50,414 bases of DNA from JBJXHG01 sp046160865. GTDB taxonomy: Bacteria; Planctomycetota; UBA1135; GCA-002686595. A program made the position numbers and the translations under genes. The stretch covers positions 1 to 50,414 of the forward strand of contig JBJXHG010000104.1 of NCBI GenBank assembly GCA_046160865.1, read 5' to 3'. A model generated the notes under the pieces. It did no database searches and was not told the origin of the DNA. It was given only the letters and a program-made list of their open reading frames with translations. Shown piece after piece: positions 43,831-50,414 of the stretch. How positions within the stretch are numbered: the first letter of the stretch is position 1; each line of letters begins with the position of its first letter.

Positions 43831-43871
43831 GCGGCGGGAGGAATCCCATCACCTCTCTAGGAGTCTCCTCC

Positions 43872-46535
43872 TCACGGACTTTCGTCGCCGAACGGACTCG
43901 TCGGCAACAGGTCACCGTTGAATTGGCTGCCGACTTCGAACGGCAAGTCGGAAGCGCTGTGACTGGAGATGCGCTCGACGTACACCGCGAGGAACGCGGG
44001 GTCGTCGATCACGGCGGCGGCCGACACCGCGATCCGTCCGTCCATGCGGAACCAACCGGTTTCCACGGACGGCATACCGAACAGTTCGTTCGGCGCGTCG
44101 TTCGTCGCGTTCGCGAGGAACGACTGCGAGAACGCATTCGAGATCATCGGGAGCGGCTGCTTCAGCCAGCACTGGAAGATCTTCTGCGCCGAGAAGACCT
44201 CCTCGTTGTCGTTGTAGATCAGGAAGTCGATGGTGGCGAGGAACTCCGTGCCCCCGGTCAAGTTGAGCAGGACGAGGTCGCCGCGCGTCGTGACGCTCTG
44301 TCCGATGAAGCGCGGGACGAGGATTTGGTCGGCGGTGCAGCTGTACTCGATGCCGTTCAGGTCGCGGATGCCGTCGCCGTCGACGTCGGTCTCCTGACCG
44401 TCGTCGCCGATGCCGAGCAGCGAGTAGGCGTTGTGTCCGTACTGGATCGACTCCAGGCCGTTCAGGATCAGCGTGCTGCCGATCAGGTGGTTGTGCACGA
44501 TCGGACGCTGCGTCAGCACGTCCTTCGCGAACGCGTACACGTAGCCTTGCGCTTGCTGCGGATTGTGTGCCTTGGCGATCACGGTGAGCGTGTCGTTCGG
44601 CGTGAGCAGCTCGGTGCGATTGAACTCGACGCAGTCGAGCAGCTCGCCGTCGAGTCCGTAGCGGCCGATGTACACGAACTCGACGCGCACCGACCCGTTC
44701 TGGAGGTTCGTGCCGTTGATGAAGCCCGCGTCCTGGTTCGTGTTCGTCACGGTGAGCAGCGTCAGGTCGCCCGCGCGATTGTCGAACTCGGGGTAGATGA
44801 GCAGGCTGCCCGGGTGACGCTGGCCGTTCTCGCACACCGGCTCTTCCGTGCCGCCTTCGAGCGATTCGACCGTCAGATCGAACAAGATCGGCGACGCGAC
44901 CGTCTGCGGCGTCGCGCGGAAGAAGCTGACGCGGATCTCCATGAAGCGTCCGAAGACGCCGCTGAACGGGAGGCCGTTGACCGCGCGGATGAACGCTTGG
45001 TTCGGCAGGTCGTCAACCGTGTTCGCGGCGCGGTAGTCGACGTCGAGCGACGTGCCCGCCGGCTCGGCGCTCGTGTAGCTGATGCGGCCGAACTCGGTGC
45101 TCGGCGCGCCGCTGTCGAACACGACGTTCCAGGCGCCGTTCGGTTGTCCGGCGCCGCGCAACGGCACCTGCGCCGTGAAGTCGCGGTAGTTCTCGGGCGC
45201 CGCATTCGCGCCGAGGTTCACGGTCAGGTCGACTGCGCCTAGGCCGTCGCCGCCGCCGTTCGGATCGATGCGCATGCCGTTGTTCGAGGCGAAGTTCGCG
45301 ACCCAAACCTTGCCGTCCGCGTCGACGGAAACGCCGCGCGGGCTGATGCCGCCCGGCAACGGAATGACCTTGAGGATGTTGCCGTTGTTGTCGAGGCGCG
45401 AGACGTCGTTGCCCGCGCTGTTGCCGACCCAGACGTGGTTGTCGAACGGCGTGACCGCGAGCGAACGGTCGATCGATGCACCGCCGGACGGCAAGGGGAA
45501 GCCGCCGACGAGGTTGCCGGCCGGGTCGTACTTGCTCACTTCGTTGTCGATGAACAGTGCGAGCCAGATGAAGCCGTTCGTGTCGACGGCGATGCCGTGC
45601 GGCAGGCTCGGCTCGCCGGCCGAGTTGACGACGGGGATGCGGATCGACGTGCCGGTCGCCGGGTCGTAGCGCAGGAGCTGGCTCTGGAGGTGCGACTCCG
45701 ACCACAGGATGCCGGCGGAATCGACCAGGCCTCCGTTGCCGCCGCAGGTCGGCAGGAACGTCGTCAAAATGGCGCCGTTCGCGCCCGCGAGCTTGTCGAA
45801 CGGCTGGGTGAAGAACGGATAGCCGCCCGCCCACACGTCGTTGTTCGCGTCGATGGCGATCGTGCGGATCTGGATGCCGTTCGTGCGTTGGTAGACGAGG
45901 ACGCACTCGTCGAGCGCGTCTTGGACGAGACCGTCCGCTCCGCCCGCGCCGTCGGTCGAGTTCGGCCAGGAGAGAATGTTCCCGAGGCCACGCGACGTGC
46001 GGATCAAGCCGTCGAGGTCGCGATCGACGCACGTGTTGTAGGCGTAGGGGCCGGCCAGGAACTGTCCGTTCGCATCCGGGGTGCCGCTCGCGTCGACGCG
46101 CGTGCCACCGGCGATCACGCCGATCTTCACGACCGAGCCCTGGTCGACTCCCTGGTTGTTGCTCGACTCGGCCCGGTTGCCGACCCACACGTTCCCGAAG
46201 TCGTCGATCCCGGTGCGCGAGGGGTTCTTGGCGAGGCGGTTCGGCGCGGTCTGGTACTCGCCGAGGATCGCGCCGGTGCGTGCGTTCACCCGCACGAGCG
46301 TGCCGCGGTCGGAGGCCGCGAACACGACGAAGGCGAGCGCCTCTTCCGCCGGGACCACGTCGAGCTGGAGCTGGTCGTGGATGTCCGTGAAGTTGACGTT
46401 GAGCAGGGTGCCCTCGGCGAAGTCGGCGTCGAGCGTGTAGGTGCGCGAGACGCCGCCGAGGCCGAGGCACGGGGCCGAAGACAAGGTCAGAAGGGCCAGC
46501 AAGGAGGTGCCGGCCTTCCGGAGGTCGTGGGACAT
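43872..46535 (-). CDS. Large secreted beta-propeller (NHL/Vgb-like) protein
   Basis: An 887-residue protein with a signal peptide (SLLALLTLSSAPCLGLG). Residues about 60-425 hold at least six blades with the phrase (V/I)DxxGxxW(V/A)GN: GIDDFGNVWVGN (109-120), AIDANNDVWAGG (227-238), LVDSAGILWSE (270-280), AVDTNGFIWLA (316-326), VTPFDNHVWVGN (361-372), SVDADGKVWVAN (402-413). This is the NHL or virginiamycin-lyase-like propeller fold. The C-terminal half is beta-rich, with a calcium-binding-like DVDGDGIRDLNG. No lyase catalytic residues could be confirmed, so a binding or surface role is as likely as an enzymatic one. It has its own promoter candidate and a strong terminator, and stands as a single transcription unit. 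Confidence 0.85.
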   Translation of the reverse strand: MSHDLRKAGTSLLALLTLSSAPCLGLGGVSRTYTLDADFAEGTLLNVNFTDIHDQLQLDVVPAEEALAFVVFAASDRGTLVRVNARTGAILGEYQTAPNRLAKNPSRTGIDDFGNVWVGNRAESSNNQGVDQGSVVKIGVIAGGTRVDASGTPDANGQFLAGPYAYNTCVDRDLDGLIRTSRGLGNILSWPNSTDGAGGADGLVQDALDECVLVYQRTNGIQIRTIAIDANNDVWAGGYPFFTQPFDKLAGANGAILTTFLPTCGGNGGLVDSAGILWSESHLQSQLLRYDPATGTSIRIPVVNSAGEPSLPHGIAVDTNGFIWLALFIDNEVSKYDPAGNLVGGFPLPSGGASIDRSLAVTPFDNHVWVGNSAGNDVSRLDNNGNILKVIPLPGGISPRGVSVDADGKVWVANFASNNGMRIDPNGGGDGLGAVDLTVNLGANAAPENYRDFTAQVPLRGAGQPNGAWNVVFDSGAPSTEFGRISYTSAEPAGTSLDVDYRAANTVDDLPNQAFIRAVNGLPFSGVFGRFMEIRVSFFRATPQTVASPILFDLTVESLEGGTEEPVCENGQRHPGSLLIYPEFDNRAGDLTLLTVTNTNQDAGFINGTNLQNGSVRVEFVYIGRYGLDGELLDCVEFNRTELLTPNDTLTVIAKAHNPQQAQGYVYAFAKDVLTQRPIVHNHLIGSTLILNGLESIQYGHNAYSLLGIGDDGQETDVDGDGIRDLNGIEYSCTADQILVPRFIGQSVTTRGDLVLLNLTGGTEFLATIDFLIYNDNEEVFSAQKIFQCWLKQPLPMISNAFSQSFLANATNDAPNELFGMPSVETGWFRMDGRIAVSAAAVIDDPAFLAVYVERISSHSASDLPFEVGSQFNGDLLPTSPFGDESP

Positions 46536-47012
46536 GGTGTTGCGCTCTGCTGAGGGAGGGTCCGGGAGGATCGGGGAGGCGGACGGACCACAGCGCGGAC
46601 TGCGAGCCGAAGCGCCGGCCGCAGCAGGGCAGGCGCTAGATCAAATTGGAAATTCCTACCGCGTGCCTGTCAATAGGTAATTCCTACTTGGTAAGCGAAG
46701 GCCCACCCGTGGATTGGGCGGCCATATCGAAATGAGAAGTCGAGGGCCCCGCGGACTAGGCCCCGGCGCGCACCTGCCGAGCGCGCGGACTGTCAGTACG
46801 TGGGTGTCCGTGCGCGCGGGACTTCGTTCGCACGAGTCGGAGCCGGGAGGAGCTGTCCTACTTCGTTGTGCTTGGCGCGCACCGTGGGCGTTGCTGCGCC
46901 AGGACTTGCCGGCGTCGGGACGGACGAGGCGTGGCGCCGTCGCGCGAACCCGCACAAGTCCTTGGCGTCGCAGCGTGTTCGATCCGCGCAAGCACAATGA
47001 ACGGGGACAGAC
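46536..47012. other. Intergenic region with promoter candidate for the beta-propeller gene
   Basis: About 477 bases between two minus-strand genes. The AT-rich patch 46640-46690 contains the promoter candidate and two copies of aattcctac (46651-46659 and 46679-46687). The remaining 320 bases, to the MFS gene stop, show no gene or repeat that I recognise. Confidence 0.5.
46645..46673 (-). promoter_or_regulatory. Sigma70-type promoter candidate for the beta-propeller gene
   Basis: On the minus strand a perfect TTGACA (46668-46673) is followed after exactly 17 bases by TCCAAT (46645-46650), four of six matches to the -10 consensus. It lies in a clear AT-rich island, which would leave a leader of roughly 100 bases before the start at 46535. 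Confidence 0.45.
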
Positions 47013-48314
47013 TCAGTCGGATTCGTGGGGGACCGTGACGACGCCCTCCGCCGGTCCGTTCGGGCCGACGACGCCGCGCGCGAGCCAGCTCCAGATCGTT
47101 CCGAGGACCGCGACGGCTGCCGCCATGATCCACACCGTCGTCGGAAGCGATCCGGAGGCGTCGTAGATCGCGCCGGCGGCCAGACCGCCGACCGCGAACG
47201 AAACGTCCATGCACAGGAACTCGACGGCGAATACGCGGCCGCGATAGGCGTCGGCGACGTGCTTCTGCCAGAACACCGTCGACGCGATCCACAACATGCT
47301 GCCGCCCATGTGCGCGAAACCCACGCACACGCACGCGAGGAAGAGCGACGGCGCGGGTGCGAAGAACGCATAGCCGACCACGGCGATCAGGAACCCGACG
47401 CTCACTTGCCGCCGGAGCGCTCGGTCCGAGCTGCCGGAGAACCGGCGCGCGAGGATCGGGCCGAAACCCGTGCCGATCCCGCGCGCGGCGTACAGCGCAC
47501 CGGTCGCGACCGCCGCGGCGCCGACCGTCGCTTCGACGGCGGCATCGCCGAAGCCCTCGTTGCCGGCGATCGAGAGGATCACGAGGAATCCGCCGGCGCC
47601 GCCCCAGAACGTCTTCGCGAACACGATCGGCGTGATGCGCAGCTCGCGCAGGTGCGCGACGCCGCGCCGGAGCTCGGTCATCGAAATCACGTCGCGCCAG
47701 CGGAACGGCTGATGGTGTGTCGGCACCGGCGGAAGGCGCAGTCCGTACAGGCACAGCGCGCTCGCGAGGTACGAGAGCGAGTCGATGACGAACGCGCCCT
47801 CGACGCCACCCCAGCTCACGATCCATCCGCCGAGCCAGGATGCGAGGCTGAGCGTGATGCTCCATGTCGCGGCCGAGATCGCGTAGGCCGTGTGCAGCTC
47901 CTCGCGCCGGACCGTGTCGGGCAACGCGGCTGTCCGCGCTGCATCGAAGAAGATGCCGACACCCATTTGCGCTGCGATCAGGAAGTAGAGCAGCGGCAGG
48001 TGCGACGGCTCGCGCACGAACAGGAACGAGATCACGATCGCCATGCGCAGCACGTCTGCCGCGATCATCAAGAAGCGGCGCGGCAGCCGGTCTGCGATCG
48101 GACCCGCGAGCGGTCCGAGCACGGCCGACGGAATCAGCCGCAGCGCGAGCTCCGCGCCGAACAGTGCGCCGACGCCCACGTGGTCCGCGGCTCCGCCGAG
48201 GCGCCCGATCAACGCGAGACACGCGACGCGGTTGAGCCAGTCGCCGGATTGGCTGATGACCTGGGCGAGCCACAGCTTCGTGAACTGTGGATTGCGGCGC
48301 AGGAGCTGGATCAC
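47013..48314 (-). CDS. MFS transporter (EntS-like exporter group)
   Basis: A 433-residue major facilitator protein from a GTG start. It opens NPQFTKLWLAQVISQSGDWLNRVA, the hallmark of the MFS_3 (EntS-like) exporters, with the loop 2-3 motif GPLAGPIADRLPRRFLMI (G-x-x-x-D-R-x-x-R). About twelve hydrophobic helices are present, with a longer central loop (PVPTHHQPFRWRDVIS). Relatives export siderophores, drugs or unknown metabolites. No siderophore biosynthesis gene is in the window, so the substrate is unknown. It is divergent from the DUF2071 gene across 286 bases. Confidence 0.88.
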   Translation of the reverse strand: MIQLLRRNPQFTKLWLAQVISQSGDWLNRVACLALIGRLGGAADHVGVGALFGAELALRLIPSAVLGPLAGPIADRLPRRFLMIAADVLRMAIVISFLFVREPSHLPLLYFLIAAQMGVGIFFDAARTAALPDTVRREELHTAYAISAATWSITLSLASWLGGWIVSWGGVEGAFVIDSLSYLASALCLYGLRLPPVPTHHQPFRWRDVISMTELRRGVAHLRELRITPIVFAKTFWGGAGGFLVILSIAGNEGFGDAAVEATVGAAAVATGALYAARGIGTGFGPILARRFSGSSDRALRRQVSVGFLIAVVGYAFFAPAPSLFLACVCVGFAHMGGSMLWIASTVFWQKHVADAYRGRVFAVEFLCMDVSFAVGGLAAGAIYDASGSLPTTVWIMAAAVAVLGTIWSWLARGVVGPNGPAEGVVTVPHESD

Positions 48315-48600
48315 CGCGACACGGTAGAGCCGGTTTCATGAGCCGTCGAGTTCGCCCGGTCGTTCCGTGACCGCGGTGAGAAGGAGCCGCGACGACGCAC
48401 ATTCGCACGCCATGCTCGGACGAGGCGCGGCCTGCTCGCCACGACTCGCTGCGGCCCGCGCTGCGCCAGCTGATTCGGTTGGAGAGCGCGGAGCGACCGC
48501 GATCCGAAGTCGACGAGATGCGCGCTCGGCGAGCACGACGCGAAGCGCCGCGTCGATGTCCGCGCGTCGCTCGATCGTTGCGTACGATTGCGCGCTCTCG

Positions 48601-49344
48601 ATGCGCATGCCCTCCGATGTCCACCGCGCCTCGCCGCTCCCACAGCGCGCGTGGATCATGCGCCAGACGTGGCACGATCTGCTCTTCGCGCACTACCGCG
48701 TCGGCGCGAGAGTGTTGCGCGAGCTCGTTCCTGCGTGCCTCGAGCTGCAGACGTTCGATGGCGCCGCATGGATCGGCGTCGTGCCGTTTCGGATGAGCGG
48801 TGTGCGCCTGCGCGGAATGCCGCCGTTGCCGGGTGCCGCTGCGTTTCCCGAGCTCAACTTGCGCACGTACGTCGCACACGACGGCCGGCCGGGTGTTTAC
48901 TTCTTCGCCTTGGAGGCGCGCAGCCGACTGGCTGTCGAAGCGGCGCGCGCGTGGTTCGGCCTGCCGTACCACCACGCCGCGATGAGCTGCACACCGCGCG
49001 ACGACGACGTCGTGTATGCCAGTCGTCGCACCGACCGCCGCGGGGCGCCAGCGCGCTTCGAAGCCACGTACGGACCGCGCGGGCACGTGTCGCACGCGCG
49101 CGCCGGATCGCTCGAACATTGGCTCACCGAGCGCTATTGCCTCTATTCCGTGTCGAAGCGCGGGGTGCTCTTGCGCGGCGACATCCACCACGAGCCTTGG
49201 CCGCTGCAGTCTGCAGCGGCCGAGATCGCGGTCGACACGCTTCCGAGCGCACACGGCATCGAGATCGACACGTCGCCGCCGCTCTTGCACTTCGCGCGGC
49301 GTCTGGACGTGTGGTTGTGGGCGCCGCGTTCCGCGAGCGCGTGA
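48601..49344 (+). CDS. DUF2071 (YqjF-like) protein
   Basis: A 247-residue protein from ATG 48601; ATG 48607 two codons on is equally possible. The long open frame upstream is shadow sequence. Conserved segments are WIMRQTWHDLLFAHYRV, WIGVVPFRMSGVRLRGMPPLPG, FPELNLRTYV, GVYFFALEARSRLAVEAAR, and LTERYCLYS: the DUF2071 pattern, related to acetoacetate-decarboxylase-like folds. Its function is not established. It is soluble, without a signal peptide. It converges on the hydrolase gene with 7 bases between stops. Confidence 0.87.
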   Translation: MRMPSDVHRASPLPQRAWIMRQTWHDLLFAHYRVGARVLRELVPACLELQTFDGAAWIGVVPFRMSGVRLRGMPPLPGAAAFPELNLRTYVAHDGRPGVYFFALEARSRLAVEAARAWFGLPYHHAAMSCTPRDDDVVYASRRTDRRGAPARFEATYGPRGHVSHARAGSLEHWLTERYCLYSVSKRGVLLRGDIHHEPWPLQSAAAEIAVDTLPSAHGIEIDTSPPLLHFARRLDVWLWAPRSASA

Positions 49345-49351
49345 GCCGCCG

Positions 49352-50209
49352 TCAGTTCGCGCCTTGGAGTCTCTGCGCGAAGAACGCGCGCACGAGCGCC
49401 CACGCCGCGTCGGCCGACCGCTCGTCGTAGCGCGGATTCGATGGGTTCGCGAACGCGTGCTCTGCGTCGAACGAATGGAGCGCGTGCTGCTTGCCCGCCT
49501 TCGAGAGCGCCGCTTCGAACTCGGCGACCGTCGCCGGCGGGATGCTCGCGTCGCGCGTGCCGAAGATGCCGAGGAGCGGCGCGCGCAACGGTTTCAGCGC
49601 TTGCGGATCCGTCACCGGGTGCCCGTAGTACATCACCGCGGCATCGAGGTCGGGCGCTGCGAGCGCGAGAGCGAGCGACATCCCGCCGCCGAAGCACCAG
49701 CCGATCGAGCCGCGCCGCGGCGCTCGCACGCGCGCGTCCTCGGCGAGAAAACGGTGCGCGGCGAGCAGCGTCGCCGTGGCCTTCGCCGTGTCGACGCCCT
49801 TCATCGCGCGCAGCGCGTCCTCGGCGGTCGTCGCGACGGCGCCTCCGTACAAGTCGACGGCGAGCGCGGCATAGCCTTCGGCCGCGAGCCGGTCGGTCCA
49901 GTGCTTCACGTGATCGTTCAGTCCCCACCATTCGTGGATGACGACGACGCCAGGCAGCGGCGCGCGCGCGCCCGCCGGCAGCGAGAGGTAGGCGCGATCG
50001 GGACCGAGGTCGATCATCGTGCCGGTCAGATGCGGGACGCCGCCCTGTTTGAGCTCGTGCAACGCCTTGAACTCCTCTTCCGAGATCGCGCCGGCTCGCG
50101 GCGCCCGGTTCGCAGCCGGCGCTCCGTCGCGGTCACGCGCGGCAGACTCGCAGGCACAGAGCAACACGAGGCAGGCGGAGAGCGAAAGGATCGACGACAG
50201 CTTCATCAT
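49352..50209 (-). CDS. Dienelactone-hydrolase-family lipoprotein
   Basis: A 285-residue protein. The signal peptide ends in LCAC, with Cys 20 as likely lipidation site. The hydrolase part carries the family residues: IHEWWGLN (Glu 93), GWCFGGG (nucleophile Cys 172), FGTRDASI (Asp 220) and DAEHAF (His 251), the Cys-Asp-His triad of dienelactone hydrolases. The expected reaction is hydrolysis of a lactone or ester outside the cytoplasm; the true substrate is unknown. The ATG pair at 50209 and 50206 starts the signal peptide; the frame upstream runs into repeat A3. Confidence 0.92.
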   Translation of the reverse strand: MMKLSSILSLSACLVLLCACESAARDRDGAPAANRAPRAGAISEEEFKALHELKQGGVPHLTGTMIDLGPDRAYLSLPAGARAPLPGVVVIHEWWGLNDHVKHWTDRLAAEGYAALAVDLYGGAVATTAEDALRAMKGVDTAKATATLLAAHRFLAEDARVRAPRRGSIGWCFGGGMSLALALAAPDLDAAVMYYGHPVTDPQALKPLRAPLLGIFGTRDASIPPATVAEFEAALSKAGKQHALHSFDAEHAFANPSNPRYDERSADAAWALVRAFFAQRLQGAN

Positions 50210-50246
50210 GGACCTCGTAGACGCGACTCGCGAACGAGGCGCATCG

Positions 50247-50414
50247 TAGCCCGCATTTCTCACCACCTCCTGCTGCGTTCGCGTCCGCTCGCTTCCGCCC
50301 GCGTTGTTGGATCGGAATCGATCCTCGCCGACCTAACAGGTCGGCTCCGGTCGATTCCGATGCAACGCCTTGCCCGAAGCGAGCTGTCGCGCCCTCGCAA
50401 CGGACGTGGTGAGA
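50247..50414. repeat. Repeat family A, copy A3 (cut by the window end)
   Basis: It starts tagcccgcatttctcaccac and reaches ggacgtggtgaga at the window edge; eleven more bases would complete the inverted repeat and give 179 bases, the length of A2. Its first arm resembles the second arm of A2, so it is in the opposite orientation. It lies about 37 bases upstream of the hydrolase start codon. Confidence 0.75.

Larger units (their letters stand above)
43317..43871. other. Intergenic region with tandem C repeats and a terminator
   Basis: A 555-base gap. It holds about 140 bases of probable promoter region for the VTT gene, the palindrome C3 (43461-43629), the adjacent C2 (43628-43793), and the terminator of the beta-propeller gene (43804-43830). 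No protein-coding gene is supported. Confidence 0.65.

Overview
This is GC-rich bacterial chromosomal DNA, most likely from a planctomycete or a close relative. The pointers are large Ser/Thr kinases fused through one membrane helix to TPR-type C-termini, a complete-looking Tad/Flp pilus locus, many secreted or lipid-anchored proteins with no close functional label, and scattered palindromic repeats. No rRNA, tRNA, CRISPR array or phage structural gene is visible, and the taxonomic call is an inference from gene content only.

Left part (1-9463): two tandem paralogous membrane kinases (the first cut by the window edge), then a convergent BsuBI/PstI-type restriction endonuclease and adenine methyltransferase whose 3' ends overlap, then a secreted protein with tryptophan-rich modules.

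Centre-left (9464-25602): an RtcB RNA ligase, an MgtC/DUF4010 membrane protein, a small DUF1428 protein, a CPA1 Na+/H+ antiporter, a haem-motif lipoprotein, a DEAD-box RNA helicase with a DbpA-type RNA-binding tail, a second larger paralogue of the tryptophan-module protein, an M23-type peptidase with a decayed second copy of itself, and an M20 amidohydrolase lipoprotein. Palindromic repeat families A, B and C (my labels) sit in the gaps.

Centre-right (25603-41114): repeats B1 and A2, a B12-binding-type radical SAM protein whose stop codon lies in repeat A2, then a long leader and the Tad pilus cluster in the order tadE-like, cpaB, tadG-like, cpaE/tadZ, cpaF/tadA, tadB, tadC, secretin cpaC/rcpA, tadD-like, flp pilin. 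The motor, platform, secretin and pilin are all present; a prepilin peptidase is not in the window.

Right part (41115-50414): a two-gene minus-strand unit (VTT/DedA-type membrane protein and a membrane-anchored carboxypeptidase-regulatory-like protein), paired C repeats, a large secreted beta-propeller protein with its own candidate promoter and terminator, an MFS exporter, a DUF2071 protein, a dienelactone-hydrolase lipoprotein, and another A repeat cut by the window end.

The most unusual material is the set of inverted-repeat elements (one supplying a stop codon), the enzyme-derived secreted proteins that have lost their catalytic residues, and the rearranged Tad locus with a terminator-like hairpin just before the pilin gene.
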